Below, piece after piece: positions 25,009 through 33,067 of a stretch of DNA of 38,255 bases. The translations under genes were made by a program, and so were the position numbers. This DNA comes from an uncultured Butyricimonas sp. (GTDB taxonomy: Bacteria > Bacteroidota > Bacteroidia > Bacteroidales > Marinifilaceae), in NCBI GenBank assembly GCA_944320555.1, contig CALUHX010000027.1, positions 1-38,255 of the forward strand. Reading direction: 5' to 3'. The notes under the pieces were generated by a model. It ran no database searches and was not told the DNA's origin. It was given only the letters and a program-made list of their open reading frames with translations. Positions within the stretch are counted from its first letter, which is position 1. Every line of letters begins with the position of its first letter.

Positions 25009-25263
25009 ATGACGAACAAAATCAATTTGAAAATCTGCGTGGGCACCATGTGCTACGTGATGGGAGGCGCCGAACTGAAAGACGCCATAGAGACACTTCC
25101 CGCCGAACTTACAGAACATCTTAACATTACTTATTCCCCGTGTTTAGGATGTTGCGAGACGCAACGTCCGCCACTCATCGAGATAAACGGGAAAAGAATT
25201 GCTGGAGTTAGTAAAATCAATTTAATACAAATCGTAAAAGAAGAAATCAGAAATGCTGTATGA
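25009..25263 (+). CDS. Thioredoxin-like [2Fe-2S] ferredoxin subunit, second copy
   Basis: Protein of 84 residues, distantly similar to the copy at 21824. The 2Fe-2S ligands are probably the cysteines of CVGTMC and two of those in CLGCC; the family's C-x3-C spacing is met by CLGCC. It overlaps the hydrogenase gene by 11 bases, and starts 32 bases after the phosphatase stop. The pairing suggests that it is the dedicated electron carrier of the catalytic hydrogenase, accepting electrons from a donor not encoded here. The upstream sequence is A-rich with no clear Shine-Dalgarno. Confidence 0.82.
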   Translation: MTNKINLKICVGTMCYVMGGAELKDAIETLPAELTEHLNITYSPCLGCCETQRPPLIEINGKRIAGVSKINLIQIVKEEIRNAV

Positions 25264-26674
25264 CAATTTTGCCATGCTCACCAAGAGGGAGCTGCTGATT
25301 AGAATTGTGAAACTCTTAAAAGAGAAGAATCTTGTGGACGGGGTGAAATACATCCCCGTGGAAATGAGACCGAGGAGCAAAAACCCGATCAAATGCTGCG
25401 TCCACAAGGACAGGTATATATTGAAACATAAAATCATCTCCATCCTCGGATTCGAGATCACGGACGAGGAAATCGACCTCATCCCGCTGAGCGACTTCGC
25501 GCAAAAATCCCTCGACAACAAAAACGCCAAGGAGAACATCCTCTCCGTGGTGCACGAGGCCTGCAGCGCGTGCATGCAGTCACAATATTTCGTGACGAAC
25601 ATGTGCCGCGGATGCGAGGGACGCCCCTGCCTGATGAACTGCCCGAAAGCGGCCATCTCCTTCAAAGGAGGAAAAGCCTGCATCACCCAGGAGGACTGCG
25701 TGGGCTGCGGACTGTGCTTCAAGGTGTGCCCCTACCACGCCATCGTCTACACGCCGGTGCCGTGCGAGGATGTCTGCCCCGTGAAGGCCATCAGCAAAAG
25801 CGAGGACGGCACGGAGCAAATCGACAAGAGCAAGTGCATCTACTGCGGAAAGTGCATGCAGACCTGTCCTTACGGGGCCATCATGGAACGCTCGAAAATC
25901 ATCGACATCTACAAGAGCATCACCAACCCCGACAAGAAGATAATCGCCATCCCCGCCCCCGCCATCAACGGACAGTTCAACGCCACCCCGGGGCAGATAC
26001 TGGCGGCCATCAAGGCCATCGGATTCGACGAAGTGGTGGAAGTGGCCCTCGGAGCCGAGGACACCTCCCGCAACGAGGCCGCAGAGTTCAAGGAACGCAT
26101 GGAGGAAGGCAAACCGTTCATGACCACCTCCTGCTGTCCCGCCTATGTGGGATGGGTGGACAAACACGCCCCCACCTTGAAACCCTTCGTGTCCGACACG
26201 CGCAGCCCGATGGTGTATGCCGCCCGACGCGTGAAAGAAAAATATCCTGACGCGGAGGTCGTGTTCATCGGCCCGTGCCTCGCCAAGCGGTACGAGGCGG
26301 AAATGTACGTGCCCGAGGTGGACTACGTGATGAGCTTCGAGGAGCTGGGAGCGTTCCTTATCGCCTACGACATTGACGTGAACGCCATGGAGGAGCTGCC
26401 GCTCGACCCGGAAGTCACCAAATACGGCCGGGGCTACGCCCAAGCCGGAGGCGTGATGGGCGCCATTGTCCACGCCGTCGGTCCGGAATACAAGACCACG
26501 AATATCGAAGGACTCGACAAGAAGAACCAGATGCTGTTGAAAAGCTTCGTCAAGAAACCGGAGGCCCAGTTCGTGGAAGTCATGGCCTGCGAGGGCGGCT
26601 GCGTGAACGGCCCCTGCTCTTTGGCTCCCTTGACCTTGGCCAAACGCCAAATCAAAAAGGCACTGGAGAAATAA
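25253..26674 (+). CDS. [FeFe] hydrogenase, catalytic type (group B-like)
   Basis: Cytoplasmic hydrogenase of 473 residues. An N-terminal region of about 110 residues precedes a cysteine-rich ferredoxin section: CRGCEGRPCLMNCP, CVGCGLCFKVCP, CEDVCP and CIYCGKCMQTCP (about 118-215), enough for three or more [4Fe-4S] clusters. The H-domain is complete: L1 TTSCCPAYVGW (about 290, both cysteines present, W replaced by Y as in group B), L2 FIGPCLAKR (about 340) and L3 EVMACEGGCVNGPC (about 442). It should therefore catalyse 2H+ + 2e- to H2, probably disposing of ferredoxin electrons in fermentation. The maturases HydE, HydF and HydG are not in the window and must be elsewhere. An in-frame ATG at 25274 is an alternative start. 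A terminator follows. Confidence 0.93.
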   Translation: MLYDNFAMLTKRELLIRIVKLLKEKNLVDGVKYIPVEMRPRSKNPIKCCVHKDRYILKHKIISILGFEITDEEIDLIPLSDFAQKSLDNKNAKENILSVVHEACSACMQSQYFVTNMCRGCEGRPCLMNCPKAAISFKGGKACITQEDCVGCGLCFKVCPYHAIVYTPVPCEDVCPVKAISKSEDGTEQIDKSKCIYCGKCMQTCPYGAIMERSKIIDIYKSITNPDKKIIAIPAPAINGQFNATPGQILAAIKAIGFDEVVEVALGAEDTSRNEAAEFKERMEEGKPFMTTSCCPAYVGWVDKHAPTLKPFVSDTRSPMVYAARRVKEKYPDAEVVFIGPCLAKRYEAEMYVPEVDYVMSFEELGAFLIAYDIDVNAMEELPLDPEVTKYGRGYAQAGGVMGAIVHAVGPEYKTTNIEGLDKKNQMLLKSFVKKPEAQFVEVMACEGGCVNGPCSLAPLTLAKRQIKKALEK

Positions 26675-26708
26675 CCATCGTCCGTCCCGTGTGGCAGACA
26701 TGTTCCTA

Positions 26709-26762
26709 CCCGCCCTTTCGTCCCGGCAATTCCTGCCTTGGGCGGAAGGGCGGGAATATTTT
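26709..26762. terminator. Hairpin terminator after the hydrogenase operon
   Basis: Stem CCCGCCCTT (26709-26717) with AAGGGCGGG (26746-26754), further partial pairing inside, then AATATTTT. It lies between convergent genes and may serve both, although the tail favours the plus direction. Confidence 0.7.
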
Positions 26763-26778
26763 CCCGACAAGGGAGCGC

Positions 26779-27243
26779 TCAACCGGCTTCTTCCTTGAGA
26801 CGGGCGGCAATAAGGTCGCAGTAGTCGAAATAAAGACCCTCGAGGAGGGGCATCTTGGCGACGAAAAAGGCATAAATGCGCTCCCAATCGGCAGGACGGT
26901 AAAGGCTGACGCCGGGAAGCTCGAAATAAATGGCGCTGACGGTCTGTCCCTCGATGCCGGTGTACTCCTCCTCCCAGAGGAGGTCCTCGCCCACTTCCTG
27001 GCGAAAAAGAGTCTGGTAAGAGAGGAAGCACTCGTAAACCTCGTAACGGCGGAGGTCATTGCGATGGTCGATTTGGAAGAGAACCAAAGCCTTCTCGCCA
27101 TCCACATAAAATTTCAGCTGCACGGACTTGATTTTCACCCCCGTGAGCACCCATCTCCGGTAAACGCGCTTTCGCTGGCAATAACGCTTGAAACCGTCCC
27201 AAAACCCGATTCTTAACGCTTTCGCTTCCTCTTTCGTGTACAT
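26779..27243 (-). CDS. DUF4268 domain-containing protein
   Basis: Small protein of 154 residues from the ATG at 27243 (MYTKEEAKALRIGFWDGFKR). The in-frame start at 27282 is rejected because it falls inside the -7 box. The whole protein is one DUF4268 domain: IKSVQLKFYVDGEKALVLFQIDH, the central ECFLSYQTLFRQEVGEDLLW and WERIYAFFVAKMPLLEGLYF match the family pattern. Similar domains occur alone in Bacteroidetes or fused to nuclease-like proteins, and a PD-(D/E)XK-like fold has been discussed; I see no clear catalytic motif. No function can be given. It is divergent from rnhB. Confidence 0.85.
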   Translation of the reverse strand: MYTKEEAKALRIGFWDGFKRYCQRKRVYRRWVLTGVKIKSVQLKFYVDGEKALVLFQIDHRNDLRRYEVYECFLSYQTLFRQEVGEDLLWEEEYTGIEGQTVSAIYFELPGVSLYRPADWERIYAFFVAKMPLLEGLYFDYCDLIAARLKEEAG

Positions 27244-27281
27244 GATTCCTTTAGTTTTTCCGTTGTCGACTAACTTCCGCA

Positions 27282-27332
27282 CAAATATACGCGCAAATAC
27301 TCATTTATTCTCACGACAAATTTATATATTTG
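27282..27332. promoter_or_regulatory. Divergent -7 boxes for the DUF4268 gene (-) and rnhB (+)
   Basis: Minus strand TATATTTG at 27282-27289 (start near 27275, leader about 32 bases). Plus strand TATATTTG at 27325-27332 (start near 27339, leader about 31 bases). The same eight-base box serves both directions; neither has a TTG at ideal distance. Confidence 0.45.
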
Positions 27333-27369
27333 CTACAATAACCCTAAAAACAGATGTCAGTTGCGGAAT

Positions 27370-27990
27370 ATGCTTACTTTGAAATACTTCAACGACCGGA
27401 TTGAAGCCGGATGCGACGAGGCGGGACGGGGTTGCCTGGCGGGACCCGTCTTTGCGGCGGCCGTCATCCTGCCCGACGGCTTTTCCAACGAAACACTGAA
27501 CGACTCGAAACAACTCCCGGCCAAAAAACGGGAAGAATTGCGCCAACTCATCGAACGGGAGGCCGTGGCTTGGGCCGTGGCCCAAGTGGACAACGAGGAA
27601 ATTGACAAAATAAACATACTCAACGCCTCCATCCTGGCCATGCACAAAGCCTTGGACGCATTGAAAGTCAGGCCACAGCACATTCTGGTGGACGGCAACC
27701 GATTCAAGCCCTACGGCGACATCGACCACCATTGCATCGTGAAAGGCGACGGGAAATACATGTCCATCGCGGCCGCCTCCATTCTGGCCAAGACCCACCG
27801 GGACGAATTCATGAGGCAACTGCACGAGCGATACCCCGCCTACGGATGGAAAAAAAACAAAGGCTATCCGACACGGGAACACCGGGAAGCCATCCGCCTG
27901 CACGGGCCCACTCCGTTCCACCGGCACTCCTTCGCTCTGCTGGACAATCAACTGACATTCGACTTTGAAACGCAAGACTCCAAAATTTAA
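27370..27990 (+). CDS. rnhB: Ribonuclease HII
   Basis: Removes RNA from RNA-DNA hybrids, including single ribonucleotides in DNA; cytoplasmic. The protein has 206 residues from the ATG at 27370; a TTG three codons upstream is the only extension. The active-site acids are visible: D and E in CDEAGRGCLAGPV (about residues 15-16), D in ILVDGNRFKP (about 108) and a further acid in AKTHRDEFM. The C-terminal GWKKNKGYPTREHREAI and HGPTPFHRHSF segments are typical. It is followed after 19 bases by the GH3-family gene, so the two are probably co-transcribed, although no functional link is known. Confidence 0.95.
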   Translation: MLTLKYFNDRIEAGCDEAGRGCLAGPVFAAAVILPDGFSNETLNDSKQLPAKKREELRQLIEREAVAWAVAQVDNEEIDKINILNASILAMHKALDALKVRPQHILVDGNRFKPYGDIDHHCIVKGDGKYMSIAAASILAKTHRDEFMRQLHERYPAYGWKKNKGYPTREHREAIRLHGPTPFHRHSFALLDNQLTFDFETQDSKI

Positions 27991-28009
27991 CCACTTAAAT
28001 CCTCAACGC

Positions 28010-29533
28010 ATGTCCATATTCAATTCCATCATATCCCTGTTCACCTCGAAACGGCTGGCCCAGATAGAACGCTTCAAAACAAACCCTGTCGCCGTGCAGC
28101 GGGAAACGCTGGCCGACCTGGTGCGCAAAGCGGGCGACACGGAATACGGAAAGCTATACGGCTTCGACTCCATTTGGACACGGGAGCAATACCGCGAGCG
28201 CCTGCCGGTCATCCAATACGACGAGGTGGCCCCCTACTCCGAGCGCATGATGAAAGGAGAGCAAAACCTGCTGTGGCCGACACCCGTCACGTGGTTCGCC
28301 AAATCGTCGGGAACGACCGCTGCGCGGAGCAAATTCATCCCCGTAAGCGAGGAAATCCTGAAAGGCAGCCAATTCCAAGGGGGAAAAGACGTCATCGCCA
28401 TTTTCAACCATTTATACCCCGACTCGCCCGTGTTCAAAGGAAAAACGCTGGCCCTCGGCGGAAGCAGCGAAGTGCGCAAGGACAACAACAACTGCCGCTA
28501 CGGCGACCTGTCGGCCATCATGATTTCAAACACGCCCTTTTGGGCGAACCTAAAAAAGACCCCCGACCAGTCGGTCATGCTGATGAGCGATTGGGAGGAA
28601 AAGCTCGAAAGAATTTGCGACACGACCCTCAACGAAGACGTGCGCAGCCTGGCGGGCGTGCCCTCATGGTTCCTGAGCCTCATCAACCGGATTCTGGAAC
28701 GCACGCAAAAAAGCAATCTGCACGAAGTGTGGCCCAACTTGGAACTGTTCATACACGGGGGAATCAGTTTCACCCCTTACCGGGAACAATACCGCCGCTT
28801 GCTGCCCGACCCGAAGATGAAATACATGGAGACGTACAACGCCTCCGAGGGGTTCTTCGGCATTCAAGACGACCCCGACGACCCCTCCATGCTGCTCATG
28901 CTGGACTACGGCATTTACTACGAGTTCATGCCGCTCGACGAGCTGGGGAAAGAGCGGCCCCGGACGCTGCTGCTTGAAGAAGTGGAAAAGGGAGTCAATT
29001 ACGCGCTCATCATCTCGACCTGCGGAGGATTGTGGCGTTACCTCATCGGCGACACCGTCATGTTCACCTCCACCAGCCCCTACAAATTCAAAATCACGGG
29101 CCGCACCAAGCTGTTCATCAACGCTTTCGGCGAGGAACTCATCATCGACAACGCCATCGAGGCGCTCAAACGGACGTGCGAACGGACAGGCGTGAACGTG
29201 GTCTACTTCACCGCCGCCCCCGTATTCATGGAGGACGGCCACAAGGGAGCGCACGAGTGGATGGTGGAGTTCGAGACCCCTCCGGCCAATGCGGAGGAAT
29301 TCGCCGACATCCTGGACAAAGAACTGCAATCCGTCAACTCCGACTACGAGGCGAAGCGGATGTTGTCGCTGCAACGCCTTATTCTCCACGTGGCCCGCCC
29401 CGGCCTGTTCAACGACTGGCTCAAACAAAAAGGCAAACTGGGCGGCCAAAACAAAGTGCCCCAACTATGGAATGACCGCACCCACATCGAGGAACTCCTG
29501 CGTCTGATGGCGGAACCCTGCGGGGAGGCTTGA
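28010..29533 (+). CDS. GH3 superfamily acyl-adenylating protein
   Basis: Protein of 507 residues from ATG at 28010 (MSIFNSIISLFTSKRLAQIE). It belongs to the GH3 auxin-responsive promoter family, whose plant members adenylate carboxylic acids such as auxin or jasmonate and join them to amino acids. Visible family motifs are the phosphate-binding KSSGTTAARSKFIPVS (about residue 100), TYNASEGFFGIQDDPDDPS (about 279) and ITGRTKLFINAFGEELIIDN (about 361), the last containing the hinge before the mobile C-terminal domain. The complete motifs suggest an active adenylate-forming enzyme. Bacteroidetes homologues are common but their substrate is, to my knowledge, not established. An upstream frame extension inside rnhB is rejected. 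It ends before the hairpin element at 29588-29749. Confidence 0.92.
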   Translation: MSIFNSIISLFTSKRLAQIERFKTNPVAVQRETLADLVRKAGDTEYGKLYGFDSIWTREQYRERLPVIQYDEVAPYSERMMKGEQNLLWPTPVTWFAKSSGTTAARSKFIPVSEEILKGSQFQGGKDVIAIFNHLYPDSPVFKGKTLALGGSSEVRKDNNNCRYGDLSAIMISNTPFWANLKKTPDQSVMLMSDWEEKLERICDTTLNEDVRSLAGVPSWFLSLINRILERTQKSNLHEVWPNLELFIHGGISFTPYREQYRRLLPDPKMKYMETYNASEGFFGIQDDPDDPSMLLMLDYGIYYEFMPLDELGKERPRTLLLEEVEKGVNYALIISTCGGLWRYLIGDTVMFTSTSPYKFKITGRTKLFINAFGEELIIDNAIEALKRTCERTGVNVVYFTAAPVFMEDGHKGAHEWMVEFETPPANAEEFADILDKELQSVNSDYEAKRMLSLQRLILHVARPGLFNDWLKQKGKLGGQNKVPQLWNDRTHIEELLRLMAEPCGEA

Positions 29534-29587
29534 CGGCGCAAAGAAACCGCGTCCCTCCCGCCTCGGGCGTTCATGGCATAATCAAGG

Positions 29588-29749
29588 CGCATTCCTATGG
29601 TGTGCATGGTGTGCTTAGGGTATACGGGCGATGCACTGTCGTTTTACAAACGTCTCACAGCCGCCCAATTGAGCGGCTGTGAGACGTTTGTGACGCGTAA
29701 GTGGAACGAAATTATATACGGACCACACCATGCACGTCATAGGAACGCG
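29588..29749. repeat. Nested inverted-repeat element between convergent genes
   Basis: Outer arms 29588-29613 and 29724-29749 match at about 22 of 26 positions, with a perfect 12-base block GTGCATGGTGTG. Inside is a perfect 19-base stem (29646-29664 with 29673-29691; ACAAACGTCTCACAGCCGC) around the loop CCAATTGA. No T-run follows the stem on either strand. Because of the symmetry both strands encode similar meaningless peptides. It may act as a bidirectional barrier or be a small mobile element. Confidence 0.7.
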
Positions 29750-29796
29750 ATAGGAACGCGCCCAAAGAAGGGCGGCAGGGTCCGTTGCCCACCGGT

Positions 29797-31977
29797 TCAA
29801 CGGGAAAAGAGCAGCTCGCGGTATTTCGGCAGCGGCCAAATCTCGTCGTCCACCAACAGTTCGAGTTTGTCGATATGATAGCGGATTTTATCCAAATAAG
29901 GACGCACGGTCTCCGTGTAGACTTCCGCCCGTCGCACCTCGTCGGCCAAGGCGTTCGCCCGCTTCCGGGCCTCCGTCATGTCGGACACCAACGTCTGGAT
30001 TTCCCGAATATGGGTCGATATCGTGCGAATGGCGCTGACTTGCACGCCGGCCATCGCCTCCTCGTCCGGCAAAACGGACCTCAACGCCCCCACGTTGCTC
30101 AGCAGGGTGTTCTGATAAGTGATGGCCGTCGGGATGATGTGGTTCAGCGCCAGGTCGCCCAGCACGCGGGACTCGATTTGCAACTTCTTCAGGTAAATCT
30201 CGTTCTTGATTTCAAAACGGGCGCGCAACTCCCGCTCGCTGAAAATGCCGTTCTCCACGAAAAGCCTTTTCGCCTTGTCCGAAAGATAGGCCCGCAAAGC
30301 CGACACGCAATCCGTCTCGACCGAAAGCCCCCGGCGGACGGCCTCTTCCCGCCATTCCCGACCGTAACCGTTACCCTCGAAGCGAATGTCGCGCGACTCG
30401 ATGATGTATTTCCGTATCATTTGGAAGATGGCCTCGTCCTTTTTCACCCCCTTGTCAATCAACGCATCGGTCTCCCGCTTGAACCGCATCAGTTGGAGAG
30501 CCACGGCGGCATTCAGCACTATCATCGGCCCTCCGCAATTCGCCGAGGCTCCCACGGCCCGGAACTCGAAACGATTGCCCGTGAAGGCGAAAGGCGAGGT
30601 GCGGTTGCGGTCGGTGTTGTCGAGCATGATTTCGGGAATCTTGCCCACGTTCAATTTCAGCTCCGTCTTCTCGTCCGGGCTCATCTTTTTGTCGCTCACC
30701 TTCTCCACCAGCTCGTCGAGCACCCCGTCCAGATAATTGCCCAAGAACACGGACATGATGACGGGAGGCGCCTCGTCCCCGCCCAGCCGCGACTCGTTGC
30801 CCTGCGACACGATGGAGGCCTTCAGCAAATCGCCGTACTCATACACGGCCCTCACGGTGGACACCAGGAATATCAGAAATTGCATGTTCGACTTCGGCTT
30901 GTTGCCCGGCGAAAGCAAATTGACCCCGGTGTTCGTCAACAGCGACCAATTATTGTGCTTCCCGGATCCGTTCACTCCCTTGTAGGGCTTCTCGTGCAGG
31001 AGGACGCGGAAATTGTGGCGGCGGGCCACCTTCTTCATGGTCGACATCAGCAACTGGTTGTGGTCCACGGCCAAGTTCACCTCCTCGAATATGGGAGCGC
31101 ACTCGAACTGATTGGGAGCCACCTCGTTGTGGCGGGTCTTGATGGGAATGCCCAGCTTGTGGCACTCGTATTCCAGCTCCTCCATAAACGAGGACACCCG
31201 GGCCGGAATGGCTCCGAAATAATGGTCTTCCAACTGCTGGTCCTTGGCGGAGGAGTGCCCCATCAGCGTCCGCCCGCACAGTTTCAAATCGGGACGGGCG
31301 TTGTAGAGAGCCTCGTCCACGAGGAAATACTCCTGCTCCCAGCCCAGCGTGGCCGTCACGCGGGTCACGTCCTTGTCGAAATATTGGCAAATGTCCGTGG
31401 CCGCCTTGTCTATCAGGGCCAAGGCTTTCAGCAACGGAGTCTTGAAATCCAAAGCCTCGCCAGTGTAGGCCACGAATATCGTGGGCACGCACAGCGTGCC
31501 GTTGTTGATGAACGCGGGCGAGGCGGGATCCCATGCCGTGTACCCCCGAGCCTCAAAGGTGTTGCGGATGCCTCCATTGGGGAAACTCGAGGCGTCCGGC
31601 TCCTGCTGAACAAGCACCCGTCCGTCAAAAACCTCCATCGCCCCGCCATCCGGCGAGAGGTCGATGAAAGAATCGTGTTTCTCCGCCGTGGAGCCGTTCA
31701 AGGGATGAAACCAATGCGTGTAATGCGTGACCCCGTGCTCCAGCGCCCACGCCTTCATGGCGGCCGCCACCTGGTCGGCCAATTCCCTGTCGATAGCGAC
31801 GCCCTCCGTCATCGCCCGTTCCAATCGCTTATACGCCTCCGTCGAAAGATAACGGCGCATCTTCTCTGAAGAAAAAACATTTTCCCCGAATATTTCCGAA
31901 CAACGGGGAAACTTGCCGTTTTCCACCGGCTTGCGGTTGGCCACCGCCTGCAATGCCAAAAATCTGAATTTCGCCAT
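29797..31977 (-). CDS. glnN: Glutamine synthetase type III
   Basis: Cytoplasmic enzyme making glutamine from glutamate, ammonia and ATP; the type III form is characteristic of Bacteroidales. At 726 residues it has the family length. Visible segments: WFHPLNGSTAEKHDSFID near residue 90, GWEQEYFLVD with a metal-binding glutamate near 210, GHSSAKDQQLEDHYFG near 240, TRHNEVAPNQFECAPIFEE near 280, HEKPYKGVNGSGKHNNWS near 325 and GNRFEFRAVGASANCGGPM near 465. The C-terminal 200 residues are mainly helical with a coiled-coil-like stretch (VSDMTEARKRANALADEV). It has a promoter at 32018-32046 and two long direct repeats further upstream, which may be nitrogen-control sites. It is monocistronic here. 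Confidence 0.97.
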   Translation of the reverse strand: MAKFRFLALQAVANRKPVENGKFPRCSEIFGENVFSSEKMRRYLSTEAYKRLERAMTEGVAIDRELADQVAAAMKAWALEHGVTHYTHWFHPLNGSTAEKHDSFIDLSPDGGAMEVFDGRVLVQQEPDASSFPNGGIRNTFEARGYTAWDPASPAFINNGTLCVPTIFVAYTGEALDFKTPLLKALALIDKAATDICQYFDKDVTRVTATLGWEQEYFLVDEALYNARPDLKLCGRTLMGHSSAKDQQLEDHYFGAIPARVSSFMEELEYECHKLGIPIKTRHNEVAPNQFECAPIFEEVNLAVDHNQLLMSTMKKVARRHNFRVLLHEKPYKGVNGSGKHNNWSLLTNTGVNLLSPGNKPKSNMQFLIFLVSTVRAVYEYGDLLKASIVSQGNESRLGGDEAPPVIMSVFLGNYLDGVLDELVEKVSDKKMSPDEKTELKLNVGKIPEIMLDNTDRNRTSPFAFTGNRFEFRAVGASANCGGPMIVLNAAVALQLMRFKRETDALIDKGVKKDEAIFQMIRKYIIESRDIRFEGNGYGREWREEAVRRGLSVETDCVSALRAYLSDKAKRLFVENGIFSERELRARFEIKNEIYLKKLQIESRVLGDLALNHIIPTAITYQNTLLSNVGALRSVLPDEEAMAGVQVSAIRTISTHIREIQTLVSDMTEARKRANALADEVRRAEVYTETVRPYLDKIRYHIDKLELLVDDEIWPLPKYRELLFSR

Positions 31978-32017
31978 AATTTCTTTTTTATGAGTTTACC
32001 CTTTCATTTTCCGGGGT

Positions 32018-32046
32018 CAAATATATAAAAAATATCATTTTCACAA
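32018..32046 (-). promoter_or_regulatory. Promoter of glnN
   Basis: Minus strand TATATTTG (32018-32025) with TTG (32044-32046) 18 bases upstream, slightly shorter than usual. RNA start near 32011 gives a leader of about 33 bases. The -33 region lies inside the first of two direct repeats. Confidence 0.5.
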
Positions 32047-32119
32047 CACACACCCCATCAAAAACAGCACAATTTGCCGAATTTTTATCATTTTACGACA
32101 CACACCCCCTTTCAAAAAG
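32034..32119. repeat. Two imperfect direct repeats in the glnN/pdxK intergenic region
   Basis: ATCATTTTCACAACACACAC starts at 32034 and ATCATTTTACGACACACACC at 32087; both continue with CCCC and then TCAAAAA, ending at 32065 and 32119. Identity is high apart from a few substitutions and short indels. The 53-base offset is about five helical turns. The first overlaps the glnN -33 element, as a regulator site would. Confidence 0.6.
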
Positions 32120-32163
32120 GAGGACTGAATATTTTTCCATTTTATTTTCCGGCAAAGAACTAT

Positions 32164-32171
32164 TACTTTTG
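32164..32171 (+). promoter_or_regulatory. -7 box of the pyridoxamine kinase gene
   Basis: TACTTTTG matches TAnnTTTG; RNA start near 32178, leader about 14 bases. No TTG at the preferred distance. Confidence 0.45.
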
Positions 32172-32191
32172 AAGCACAAAACGCAAGTAAA

Positions 32192-33061
32192 ATGAAAAAA
32201 ATAGCCGCTATACAAGATTTGTCCGGATACGGCAGGGCCTCCCTCACGGTGGCCATCCCGATTCTTTCGTACATGGGGTACCAAGTGTGCCCGCTGCCGA
32301 CCGCCATCCTCTCCGCCCACAGCGAATACGAAGGGTTCCGCTCGCTCGACCTGACGGACTTCATGGAGAAATTCATCGCCCACTGGCAAGAACTGCACCT
32401 TTCTTTCGACGCCATCTACTCGGGCTACCTCGCCTCCGAGAAGCAAATGGAAATCGTGAACCGCTTTTTCGACGATTTCAAAACGGACTCCAATTTCATC
32501 CTGGTGGACCCCGTTCTGGGAGACCACGGCGCGCTCTATCCCAACATCTCCCCCGCGATGGTGGCCGGGATGCGGAAGCTGTGCGCCAAGGCCAAAATCA
32601 TCACTCCCAACCTGACGGAGGCGGCCTTTCTGCTGGACGAGGACCCGTCGCAACCCATCGACACCCGCAAGGCCATCGAATGGGGGAAGGCGTTGTCCGC
32701 GCTGGGCCCCGAACAAGTGCTCATCACTTCCGCCCCCGCCGAGGATGCCCGGAAAGTGTCCACGCTGGCCTATAACCGTTTGGACCAACGCACGTGGCGG
32801 GTCGCCTACGACTATATCCCGGCCTCCTACCCCGGCACGGGCGACGCGTTCGCCAGCGTCATCACAGGGTGCGTACTCAACGGCAGCAGCCTGCCCGAGG
32901 CGCTCGACCGGGCCGTCTATTTCATCAACATGGGCATAAAGGCCACCTTCGGCTACGACCACTCGCCCTTGGACGGAATGGACCAGGAAAAAGTGTTGCA
33001 CTACCTCAACGAGTCGTTGCCCTACTATCGGTATGAACTATTGGACACTCCCGTCAAATAA
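32192..33061 (+). CDS. Pyridoxamine/pyridoxal kinase
   Basis: Ribokinase-family enzyme of 289 residues that phosphorylates B6 vitamers with ATP in the salvage pathway to pyridoxal phosphate. Visible features: the N-terminal KKIAAIQDLSGYGRASLTVAIPIL, the substrate region YSGYLASEKQ, the conserved DPVLGDHGALYPNI near residue 108, TPNLTEAAFLL near 144 and the catalytic anion-hole motif YPGTGDAFASVITG (aspartate near 218). Family members are usually called pyridoxamine kinase in Bacteroidetes; PdxY-like is equally possible, so I give no symbol. The HAD gene follows after 6 bases, so the two form an operon. It is divergent from glnN. Confidence 0.92.
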   Translation: MKKIAAIQDLSGYGRASLTVAIPILSYMGYQVCPLPTAILSAHSEYEGFRSLDLTDFMEKFIAHWQELHLSFDAIYSGYLASEKQMEIVNRFFDDFKTDSNFILVDPVLGDHGALYPNISPAMVAGMRKLCAKAKIITPNLTEAAFLLDEDPSQPIDTRKAIEWGKALSALGPEQVLITSAPAEDARKVSTLAYNRLDQRTWRVAYDYIPASYPGTGDAFASVITGCVLNGSSLPEALDRAVYFINMGIKATFGYDHSPLDGMDQEKVLHYLNESLPYYRYELLDTPVK

Positions 33062-33067
33062 AGCGTC

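Noticed and set aside
29597-29878. Frames on both strands sharing a KRLTAAQL-type peptide
   Set aside because: The shared peptide arises from the perfect 19-base palindrome read in both directions, not from homologous proteins.
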